DNA from: Lates calcarifer
Lineage: Eukaryota > Chordata > Actinopteri > Centropomidae
Assembly (NCBI RefSeq): GCF_001640805.2
Contig: NC_066836.1
Coordinates: 4,180,892-4,244,891 of the forward strand
Direction: 5' to 3'
Length of the DNA: 64,000 nt
Position 1 is the first letter of the stretch. Each line of letters starts with the position of its first letter. A program made the translations under genes and the position numbers. Under the pieces are notes generated by a model. It was not told the origin of the DNA, did no database searches, and saw nothing but the letters and a program-made list of their open reading frames with translations. Shown piece after piece: positions 27,401 to 39,750 of this stretch.

Positions 27401-30400
27401 AGTGTGAAGTAGAGCAACAAGGGCAAGAATCAGATTCAGCTCCCATTTTAATAATTAGAAACTACCAGGATACAATGAGCAGAGAGCACAGCACAGAGAG
27501 GGTTTTGTGAGACCGACAGATAACAACAAGCATTGTGTTATTTGACTTTGTATTCACCAAGGCGTAGTAAAATCCAACTGTCCTTGAGGAAAAAAAAACT
27601 TGCTGTTTCCTATTCAGAATACCAGCCATTCACTGAGCCTGAACCTGTATTTCTGGTCTTGAATGCAAATGAACAAAAGTGTGCATCATGTCTTTGGCTT
27701 CTCAGACAGCAAAGGTACAAAAACCTGCTCAGGTGGAACCAGTTCAACAAGACAAAGGGGGCTCACTGAGTTTTCTTTGTGGGATTTAAGTGCATTTTAC
27801 ACAACAACACAACATTACACAGATACTGTGAAATGGTATATTAAATCAGTTTAACTCTGGCTGTAAATTATCAGAAGGCAGGAGCTGGAGGAAGGGGAAA
27901 AGCAGGAGGAAGAGGCAGGTAGGTCTCCCAGAATAATCTACTAATCTAATCTGAAATGGAATTATCTCAGGGGCACAGTCCAAACAGGTAGTTAAGAAGC
28001 TTTTATCCTGCAGGAAAGGAGCCGACATTAAACCTAGGAGAGCTGACAGTGTGCAGCCAATTTCCCAGCATGACTCTGCAGGTCCAGTCACTCTTTCTGT
28101 AATCTTTGTTAGTCTTTGTTCCTCCAAAGCATTTCAATCAGTGTGTTCCAAGCTGTGCATCTGAAAACTGATTTCTTCACAGATCACTCTGAAATGTGCA
28201 AATTGTTCAGGATTCAGGCAGCGTGGGGAGTAGGCAGACATTCAAGGCAGCACAGCTGCTTGATGACAGTTTGACAAATAAACACAAAAGCTGCAGAGCT
28301 GGGTTTGAACTTGTAGCTGCACAGTTATAGCCTGAACTGTGCAACTATTACGCCACACTGCACGCTACTACCATTATGCCGAGGAGTGAACATTTCAGCA
28401 AATACTTCCAACACTTGCCTAAACATGTCGTAGCTAATTTATGATTAAACTCCAAATAAGGAGGCCGTGAGCTATGAAGAAACATTGGAGCCTTTCTCAT
28501 CAAAACCTAGAGAGGACTCAAGACAACACCATTTAGTTTGTGCAGATGTTTGAACCAGTAGAGTGAGGTTATGATGGATTTGTTGAAAAACAGCTGTGTT
28601 GTTTAGCTGTAGTTACATCATTTACTGTAATCCAAACAGCCTCGACAGCTTGAACTTGTCACCTCCAAAGTGCAAAAGTGTTTATATTTCTCTTAAACTC
28701 ATTCCTCTGGTGATATTCATGTATACTACCACATTACACCAGCCCTAACACACTAACACCAACACAGTAGATGTGGGTGATCAGCTCCTGGTTGAACATT
28801 TCACCCGACTCTTAAAAAATGTGGCTGAAGTTAAAATTCTTTGCAGATGACGCAATAATATGCACAAAAATGGACACGATCTACAACATTTTGACCACAA
28901 AAGAATCTTCTTCAGGACCTGAGAAAGACCGTTTGTGATTGATTTAAAGTCATGTCCATGTAGAATAAAATAAGAATTGTGCTTACTCTCAGTGTTCACT
29001 TTATTAGGTACACCTGAGCACTTAATGCAATCCAACTGTTTTGGCTTAGAGTCTACTTTTATGATGCCCATAGTGCTCTTCTTTTGACGCTGTCACAAAG
29101 GTGTTAATTACTTAATTACATGTTTTAGCACTGAGGTTTCACTGGACTAAATTATCCTGACAGGTGTTTCTCACATTCTGTAAATTGGAGGGAGAAGAAA
29201 CTAGAAAAACCTCTAAATACAATGTAGTCCAGTCAAAGTCCTTCTAGGCAATCTCGCTCAGTCAGCAGCCATCTTAGTCACTGCAAGATTTCACGACACC
29301 AACCTCTTTTATGGCTCAATCAAGAACGGCATGATGGGACGCCAAATGCAAGCGTTTATGGCTGACATAAATAATAAATATATAATTTAATTTACACATT
29401 TCTAACAGGATCAGCTTAGACTGAACATTATAAATGGATGTTATCTCTCTCTGTTGTATTGGACGGCATTAGATTGCAAAGTGTGTGTACACTAGGTGTG
29501 TCAATATTTCACTTCACTAACCCTGGCAGTGTGAGAGCCTTGCTCAACCGCAGGGTGGAGGAGGAGGAGGACGGTGTACATGAGATCTGATGACATGATT
29601 TATACATTATCACAGGTTTATATTTAACTAGAGGTTTATTTATGATGAAAAATGAGCCTGAACAGAAGCTTTCATCAGCCTTGCACAGCACTAGAACAAA
29701 TGTTAAGCAGGGATCATCCTGTCATTGATCCCCGACTGGTTCATATTACCATTCACACACAGTTTTCCTTATCCCATGACCTCTGCCCTGTGTAACTGCA
29801 ACATCTCCATACGGTAGAGCTACATCTAAAGGGTTTTAAGGGGAAAAAACTCATCTGCTGAAGATGCAGTGACCCACTGAACTTGTGACGTCTATATGAA
29901 ACCCACTGTAAGCTCTGAGAAGAAAGTAGGTCTTTGTGATTGAAGACTTAACCAGCCTAACCACACACTGTCCTTGTTAAAGCTTTAGCTGCAGGAATGC
30001 ACACAACATATGGACTGTACATTCCTTACATGTTCCTCAGTAACTGAGGAAGTTGTTATCCTTATTTTAGTCATGGTGTGAGAAAATGACAATAAAAAAT
30101 GATCTATATGTCACAGATGAAGAGGGTAAATGACTCTTCAATGCAATTAAATAAGTAAACCATACAGGCAGTTTTTAAAGGAGAGGGTGCAAGGTGTTTT
30201 ACAGAAAAACAAAAGATAGAAAAAGATTTTAAAAATTTCAAAATGAGGCAAAAATCTAAATTTTGTTGCACTGTCACCATAAATGGTTGCAGTTTGGAGC
30301 CGTGGCTAACAATATCAGACTGAATAATTCAGTAAAACAAGATCAACTCGTCTTCTCTGTAGCGGTAATAACCTGTTTTTCAGTTTGTTTGTTTTTAAGG

Positions 30401-33400
30401 ATCATGTGTTTTAATATCCTTATTATCTGATCATCAAATTCCTGAACTTTTCCACACCTGAGGAAGAACACACTGTGAGAGGGCTACACTTTCTTGAAAG
30501 AGGAATGCTGCAATAATCTAAATGTAAGACTGGAAAAATCTTTGTTCCCGTGTCGCCAAGTTAATCATCTCTGACTCTGAACTTCACTGGGGGCAAAGTG
30601 CACACACAGAGACGGCCCTTTCTGCTGGAAAGTGAGAAATTATAGTGCACGCTGTCATCAGCTAGACAAGCATGAGTACACATGGGCAGGGCCACGAGTA
30701 AACCTTTATTTATATTGGACCTGGAGATTATATGGTGCAAACCGTTCTCTGTCATTTAGTGGCTGCTCACATATACATGTTGGTTTGGAAAGGACTGATC
30801 TCACTTTACAGAGAGAAGTCTGCGAGAATAACAAAAAGCCTTTTTCTTGTGTATTAGAAAGAACACCTAATGGTAAATATTTAAAGAGGTATTTTGTTTC
30901 TTTAGATGCTCATGTAGACATTTAATTAAAGAGATAAAAGGGGGGAAGTGAGGGAAAGAGTTTGCCAAACTTTGCTCTTAATAACACATCAGTGGAAGAT
31001 GATATACAAGATTAACCTCAAACAAGACAAGAGTATATGAGTGGACTGTGTGTGATCAATGTGCGAAATATTGTGTGGAACTACTGCAGTAAAGTCACAC
31101 AATAACAAAAACAAACTAACCGATCAAGGCAGCGGTTGACCAGAAACTCCCATGTTCTGCCTGGTAAAATTACTGTTTTTGTCAAAGGAGTCTGGTTGAG
31201 ATACACTGTGATGTTTCTGGTTAAAGAAAAGGATCTGGTCTGTCTCTGTAGGAATCCAAGCACTTCAGTGGATGTACTTTAATGCAAACAATTGTCCTTT
31301 GGATTGGATTGGATTTTTTTGCTCAACACTGCACCGACTCCAAAGATTTCTGTCCCTGTCAAGTGAAAGTGAAGAGCTGTAACGTTACATTTCAAGACAC
31401 TAAGAGAAAAGTTCTGCACTGTTCTGTAAAACATGTTCTGTTCAGTGCACTGCAGTCGTTCTACCTGTGCAAAATGAAAGCGACAGTATATCTGAAACCC
31501 AAGTAAATATCGCAGAATATTCTGTCCTATCTGCCATTCCACCTCCTCCTCTTCCTCGTCCTCTCTGCTGCCCTGAGCTCGGTCTCACCAGCCAGCTGTC
31601 CAAACAAATGTTACGTAGCTGGCGCTTATGTAATGAAGCATGGGGCAAGTGCTTAGCGCATCCTCTTAGCCGTCCTGTCGCATGCCATCATCGGTTCAAA
31701 CGTCTCAGGATGCAACTGAACTGAACACCCCCCCCCCCCCCCCCTCCACCTTCCTCCTCCTGAATCCTCCCTACTGATTTTATTGAGTCAAAGTGGAAAA
31801 AGTAGCCAGGGTTTCAAACGATCGATGTTATGGATCACTGCGAGCACTCGCGCTGAACGAACGGATAATAAACACACCGTCTGCCCTGAGATTGGGAACA
31901 AAAGCTGCAAGATCAGCTGCTCTGTCAGAGAGAGAGAGAGAGAGAGACAAAGGCAGGGAATGGGGCAGAGCTGAGACAGAATAGTAACATAAGCTCTGTG
32001 TGCGTGTATGACTGAAAGCTTCTGTAGATAACTTTAGCACTCACCGCTCTCTCCTTGCATGACTGGGATCAAAATATAGAGTACGGTCGCACAACAAACA
32101 CAACTTAAAACAGTAATTCTCTTAATGCAACATTGGCAGCTGGTGAGTGCGTTAAAGAGCTTCCTGCGACCTGAAAAGCTTTCGTTATGAGTTGGATTTT
32201 GTTAGAAATATTCACCGGCGTTAGTCGCTGTATAGAATATACTCAGGGTTGTGCTGACTTGGCAAAAACTGCACATGTAGCCGTGTGAGGAGATCGACTT
32301 CCCAGCCGCCCGGAGCTGACTCCTCCTGTGCTGCTGCTGCCAGCACACATGCACATGATAAAGAAGCTGTCTTACCGTCTCATTCTCATCTGGGTACATA
32401 CTGTCCTGTAGCGGAGTTGCTGCTGCAGAGGAGTAAGTCTCGTAGCCGGCGGTGCTGACGGGGAGGACGCTGATGATGCAGAGGAAAACACAGCAGCCTC
32501 TGCCTATTCGCAAACTCTCTCTCTGACTGACATGTCACTGTGGCAAACCAGATAATGTCACTCTGAGGGCCCTGCACACACACTCAAACACACACACACA
32601 CACACATGCTGACTGTTATTCACTCACACGTTCTTACATAAACAGAGAGGGGGGGAGTGCAGCGATGCTCGCTCTCTCTGAGCTGCCACCACACACACAG
32701 CTTGACCTGCCCTCCTGTAATAATGCCACCACTCTGGACAACACACACACAACGCATAATAACCAACATGCATGTGCACACACACACACAAAGAGGGATT
32801 AAGAAAAGCTCCATAAAGTGAGGACCAGTGTGCCCCCTGCCCCCCCCACACACACACTTCTCTTCTTTGTCTCTAATCAAAGGAGTCATACAGGGCATAG
32901 TAAAGATTTACACTGGATTATCCCCCATAATCAGCATCAAGGATATTTATTATTCCACTGACCCTCCTGACTTCCAGCAGTCAGGGTGAAGATCAACACT
33001 CCTGCAGCTCTGAAAGGCATCAATCTACATCATGACGTGGCAAAAAATAATAATAAATCGCTTTCTGTTCTCGACCAGCCGCCTATTTCTGTGTCCGTGT
33101 GAAAGCTGCAAATCTCCCATCATCATCATCATCATCATCATCATCTTCTTGGAGGCAATTTTTGACACGACTCCCACGATTTTCTTCAAATGCAAATGAA
33201 GTTCAAAGCGTCACGCAGCCGGTAAACAACACCTCAGGGTTCTGAGTAAATTAAGACAGCAGTCGTTCAGTGGTATGTGATGGTATTAGGGAAGCTCTAA
33301 TCTGATATGCTGGATGAATATCAGACCAATGCTGACCTTATTAAGCAGATTAGGCCATGATGTGACCAATTCACATTAAATTCAGACACTTTGTGGGAAA

Positions 33401-36400
33401 AAAACACTATTATTCAGGCACAGTGGACCACTGACTCAGTGTTTAGCACCTCTGCCTCACACTAAAAATGACTGCAATGAGCTCCATGTGGTGAGATGAA
33501 CAGATTTTATTATACAGGAGCTGAAGCTCCATCATGGCTGGTTGTGGACATATTTTTTAGGATGACGGTTGGGACAGTTTGAGGTCCAAAAACAAACATT
33601 TCTATGCATTTTATCTACAAAATGTTTCTGATCTGAGTCAGAAAATGTCCAATATCATGATCTGTATCGATATTGTTCTGTAAAATTTATCCATACTGAC
33701 CAGCCCCGGCAGAAAAAGTGTGTAATCTTCAGGTATTTTAGGAAGCTTTTTCTGGCTGTGTTAAAGGGAGTTAAACTTTCAGAGCTACAGCACAAACAGG
33801 TTCAACAGCTGAAGAGGAGCAGGTGAATGTTAAAGACAGGAAAAGAGAGGAGTGATAAAGAAAAACAGAGTCTGAGAGTGAGGGTGTCAAACCTGGCGTT
33901 ACCCCTGCTCTGTTACGCAACAGCTAAACACACTGCAAAGGAGTGGGTCAGCTGCCAGACCGCCTGAAGCTCTGTGTGTTTCTGTATGTGTGTGTGTGTC
34001 CCAGGTCGAGAACAGCACAGAACAGTACTATAAACCCCTCAGGGCTGCTTTGTAACATTGCACACAAACTGACAGTACCACAGTCTGCAGCGCTCCACTG
34101 AGACTCTCCTGCTTTTTCCCCAAATGAACTGCTGCTGTTTGCTGAGGGTGATTTTCCTGAACGGAGGCATCTGGGAAGTCATTCCGAGACTTAAATCCCC
34201 AAACACATCTGAATCCACAACAGACATAAAGCAATATGTGCACCAAAAAGATGCTGTCTTCACTAATATGTGCTAATGCATTTAAAGGCAGGACTAACAC
34301 AACAGACATTAAAGCTGAAAAATGAATATTTTGTTCATTAATTCATTGATCTAATTGTTTTTACAGCAAAAACGCCCAAAAATAGTGGGTTCCAGCTTTT
34401 TAAAAACAGCCAATCTTCACATTTACTTGTCTTAAAGGATGGTGCACTGACTTTTCTTTGGTTTTGTCTTCAGATTTTTTGGGCCAAAACAAGCTTTTGG
34501 AAACTGTAATCGCTATTTTTTTACATTTTCGGACATTTAATGAACCAAACAATCGATCAACTGATCCAGAAAATGCTCTCAGAATTAAAAATAAAGAAAA
34601 TAATTGTTAGCTCAAGCCCTGATAAACACAGCATCTCATTGTGCTGACAGTCACAGTCATCTGTTTGGTTGAATAATAACCCAGATGTGAGAGAAGTGGG
34701 CTCCACTCGTTTGTATTCCACGAACAATCTGGCAGGAAACATGACGGCGTGAGATAAGACGGTTAGAAAATAAACTTAATAAAAACAGTTTCAGCAAATG
34801 TTGATACTTGCACCCCCCTTCTATCAACAGTTAAAGTCAGAGTGACCCTGAGCAAGGCATGTAATCGCTGCACTGACGTCGTTTAGAGGCAAAAACAGGA
34901 TTGAGGAGGATAACATGCGTCAAGGGAAAACCAAGGCAAAGCTTAAAAAGTGAGCGAGACGGAGTTCAGATCCTGCAAACTGCCACTGCCAACATGTGAT
35001 ATAATGAGCCTTTTTAATAAGGCAGAGAAGAAGAATTAACAGCAGTGCAGATGGCCGAGCTTCTATTAACAGATCCCTCAGACTGTGTGTTAACAAATCT
35101 GCATGGATGTGTCTGCTCATGACTGCAGACTGACTGAACGACTGGATTAATAAATCACTTATTTTACATGCTACGGATGCACATTAATATGCATGGGTAT
35201 GCTCAAACCACTTAGCGTACAAGGAGGTGTGACGGTGCAAAGAAACACACACATGCCAACTCCACTTCCTGCCGCACTGAGTAATCAAAGAAATGAGGAA
35301 GTGCTTCCTCCAATCAATCATCCCGCTGAGAGTCATTAGAGGTTTTTAGTTGATTACAGCCCTCATGAAGAACGATGTGAGACTGCGGGGCTGAGCTGGC
35401 GTTACTGACTGTGACAATCAAAGATGTGGGGCAAAGAGGCGGGGTGACTCTTAAAGTGTCTGTTACTTTTAAAGATGAGACAGTCTGCAAAGAAACAACA
35501 ACTGAATTACGAACTTTAAATGTTCATTTATCATCAGTTCTGCCTTTTCTGGTAATTACAGACTTCTGAAGGCTTTAAAAACTGCTTCTAAATTAAAGAC
35601 TTAAAACTTTCTCAGGACCTGCAGACACACAGCAAGCATGCAGAAAAGAAGACACAGACAGAGTCTCAGGTTAGCTCAGTTTTTGCAGAAGTCAGAGGGG
35701 AGGTGTGGGTAGACTGAGGCTTATCTATGACACTAATATGCAGAGTCAAGGTGTGAAAACACTAAGATAAACGTCAAACTCAAACAATATCAAACGCTGG
35801 CACCATTTTCTGTGTAGTTACAGAGAATTACAAAGCTTCAGTGCTTCCTATCTTATCTCTGTTAGCATAGGATACACCGTCCGATAAATCAAATTCCTGC
35901 TCATTTATTGTCCTGAGTAGTTATTATTTCTTCTAGTTCCTCTGAGGCGAGTTCTGTCATTTCATCTTAGGAAACCAAGTAACATTGTATTGTTCATTTA
36001 CAACCGACTGCTGTCAAAGTCGGTCAAGTGGGACTTTATGACAAATAAGAAATGATTTCAGGTAGTGTCTTGGATTCTGTGGACTTTACTGTGTTATTTC
36101 CAACCTCAAGAGTCAATGTTTCCTGTTGTTTTTTCTTAATCTTATCTTTCTCAAGCTACGACTGCATTGTAGAGGCTCAAATATTTTTATATTTCCCCAG
36201 TAAATTTCTCCTTATCCACTTCAACAGCAACAAGATTAAGTCGTGCTATCACATGACGAGAAAAAGAGTGAGGGTTCAGCAGCCAGGAGTTGAAATTTGA
36301 GGGTAAAACTCAAGAAAAAAACCCAGAGTGTTCATTTCCAGAACTAATTATATTAGATTCTTACATATAGAGTCTACAGTAGCATACTGAGTGTTTCTCA

Positions 36401-39400
36401 CATGTGCTGTTGGATTATTAAGATCCTGGAGGAAGAGAGATGATGAGAAGCAGAGTGGACGAGGCGGTGCAGCGAAGCAGCAAATTAAAACACACTGAGA
36501 CCTTGAGAACCATTATATTCAGTGGCTGGAGGGAAACATCTGCTTCAGTGGGCACAATGTCCAATGCACCGTGGCCGGGGGCTTTAAGACGTCCTGAAAG
36601 TAGCAGGTGATATCTCGGTTGGCGACTTCAGCATTTTTTTCAACTAAGGATCAATGGCTGATGGGCTTAAAAAGAAACTTGGTACAAATGTTGAGATGGC
36701 TCGGTGCTGCTTTTTCAAACACACCTGCGTCGTTTCTTTTATTTCTGTAGAACTGTGTTGCAGCACGTCTCATGGCGGAGACAACAGTATGAAAAAACTA
36801 TTGTTTACCTTGATTATGTTGTGGCCAATTGAAAAAATGCCTTGCATATTGATCCGCCAGTAATGCAAATGTAGACCTAAGTTCTAACCTCAGCTCCCAG
36901 ACTACAACTCAGCACTTCCTGTTTCTGCTTCACAACAAATGCTACTATCAAACTTCTTTTATTTGTGTGGGATTTTGGGATTTTGTTCTCAGGTTTTTAC
37001 ACTATTTCATAAAACAAAAGAATGAAAAACGCTTTCTGAACAAGCTGATTTTGCAAGTTCATTAGCTCGGTTGCAAACCCGACTAAGTTTCCACGTTTTT
37101 TTCAACTGACAAATTTGTACTCCTACATGCAGTGCCTCGTTTACAGAGCAGGTAGCAGAGGAGGGTTAAACAGAAGTTTTCTCAGTCAGCAAAGCAGCAC
37201 ACTATTAGTAAATGGTGCAAATTCATGAGGCAAAAGTTCACCAGATAGATGAATTTGATGAATAAGATTTTGAAGTTGAAATTCTACTGTATTAAATTCT
37301 GGTGAGACATGACCTTCAGATGTAGAGGAATTAAATGGAGGGAAATCTTCTAGATCAGTCCTTGAGATATCATCAGAATCCAATCAGCAGCGTCTGAGGT
37401 ACTGCAAATGACAAAACCCCCATTTCTGGGACATTGGTAATATATATTTTTTTTTTTTTGAAAAGACTACAAAAAGACAAGACACAACATCCCAGAACTG
37501 TCTGAGATAACGGGGAATGGATGATATAATCGCAGCTACACAATATAAAAAGTTCTGAGTGAAGCCTGGAGGATGATGGGACGGCGGCGGCTGTTTAAAG
37601 TGGACTAGTCACACAAGTAGTGACAAAGGAGGCCTCCAGTGTCGGGTCCAGTGCAGCAGATAAGAGCCTGGTGAGGAGCTGTGCAGCTCTCATCACGGCC
37701 CGGCCAAGTCGCTTATCAGAGGGAGCTGCACGAGCTGGTCACAGAGTGGTGCAGGAACAAGTTTTAAAATATGTTAGCATTTTAGCATTTCCTGTTCCCT
37801 CGTCCCAAAGTCTATGGGTTTTTCTGAATGGGCTTTTTGGTTAAATGCCTGAAAAAAGGTTTGTGGTTTTAACACAAGCTCAAGACACATTCTCGTTTCA
37901 TTCTAGGATATAAAATACATCAGAAATTATGATTTTTTTAAGCTTTTACGTGTCGGGGACGTTAACATGAAAACCCATCTACTCACCAGTCCACATTTAC
38001 AGCCTACTCACGCTCTTTCAAACTCTCACTAACTTTCTAAGAAGAAAGGCTTTTGTAGAAGAGCTCAGAGCTAAATGAAATGACCAGTTGGAAGCTTAGT
38101 GGTGGAGACGTTGACGTCATGTGACCGTGGTGTAGTTGGTTTATAGCCTAACATTAGCTTCTTACTTCTGGAGATTGGATTTAGGTCTCAAACATCATTT
38201 GTGAAGATTATCTGATGAGCAAAACGTTTAAGTATCATAAACGTTTGTTTGTCACTGAGTCGTCCAAAAACCAGTGAAAAAATTCCACTGGCTTTTTGTC
38301 AAGGGGACCAGGGTGATGCTAACTTCCTGCCCTACAAAAACACGTCATCCCTGCAGCTCTCTATAAAGAGCGAGGTCCGGCAGCTGGAAACACAAACACA
38401 CAGCTCTACCTTCTGCATTTACACTGCTGCTCCCTTTAGAAGAGGCTACGGGTAACACATGAGAAGAGAAACAACGTGAGAACAGATACAGAGGCGAGGC
38501 AGGGTCTGCGTGTTTTTAGGAAGTCCTGCCTCACACCTGTAGCGTTATCACCAGCAGCACGCTGCCAGGACGGAGGAAAAGCAAACAAGCAACCCACTGA
38601 AACTGGGACAGGCTCACAGCAACAACACCCACCTTCTGGTTCACATGATCTTAGCAGGACTGTGACCAAACAACAATAAATCAATAAAGGAAAAGTACAG
38701 TGTCTTTTCTATAGCAGGACACCACGGCTGCTACCATGACATGACTATTTTACTCTTGAGTTTACAGAAATCACTAATATATACAAAACTTTTACAACAT
38801 CAGGGAAAATGTAGTGCTGTTGCTGTGATTACATCTAGTCTAAAACAGATGACTAAACTGATATTAATATGTTTAACAGCCACTGAAAACCACATCATTT
38901 CTGTTGTCCTGCGCCACTCACTAACTGCAGAAGGGAGGGAGAACCAGATTAGCCCCGAGACCAAAGAGATTTTGTATTCATTGTGATATTTGCACTCATG
39001 GATCAAATGGCTGAGAAAATCACACAGCGTTTTCTTGCAGACAAAGCTGGACCGGTTGTATACACAAGCCAAAAACAAGCCCGACAACTTTGACCTTTCT
39101 CCTGCCATTTACATGTCGGAGCAGAGAATGGCCCGAGGCAGGAAGGGACACCATTGTGGGTTGAATGGCTTTCAGAGAAAATCTTCGCAGTGTGCATGTT
39201 CAGTTTTAGATAACCTTCACCAAACACGTCACACAGAGTCACGGTTACGTCACTGCGCGATGTATCGCTCTGAAATCAGTGCTTCTGTAAGTAAAGTTGA
39301 TGAATTACCTAATGTGGCTGCTGCAGAGAGGCCTTTTGGTCAAATCAATAACAAGAAATCCTGCTGTATTTTTATTACTCAATACTCCGACCAAACATGT

Positions 39401-39698
39401 TGGGAGTTAAAAATTATGAAGGTACTGTGCCTTAAATTCATTAAACAAAGTGTATTATTTTGTATATTTTGTGCACAAAGTGAAGGAAAATGCACATTTT
39501 TTGCAGCAATTTTAACATACAATCATTACAGCCATAGTGTATTTTAAACTGGTTGACAAGAGATTCAAAATATGGAGGTAGTTTGTTAACATATAAATGT
39601 TAACATATTAGTGTTGGTATTTAGGTCAAAATTGCAGAAACTGTAAAAGTCCTGTTCTATACATGTGTAATTTGAACACAACTTCAACTTCCCACAAT

Positions 39699-39750
<52 letters not shown>

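Larger units (their letters stand above)
24424..32375 (-). other. arhgap12 intron 2, middle block
   Basis: Contains a mariner derivative (26790-26954), a possible tRNA-like SINE head (about 28287-28370, minus), the fish repeat word TTCACTTTATTAGGTACACC near 28998, a C17 run (31728-31744) and an (AG)n tract (31927-31947). No exon found before the candidate at 32376. Confidence 0.7.

Noticed and set aside
28287..28370. Possible tRNA gene
   Set aside because: A- and B-box-like words are present but no acceptor stem or anticodon loop can be formed; kept only as a weak SINE call.
32586..32900. Cys/Val-rich minus frames near 32.6-32.9 kb
   Set aside because: Generated by (CA)n dinucleotide runs.
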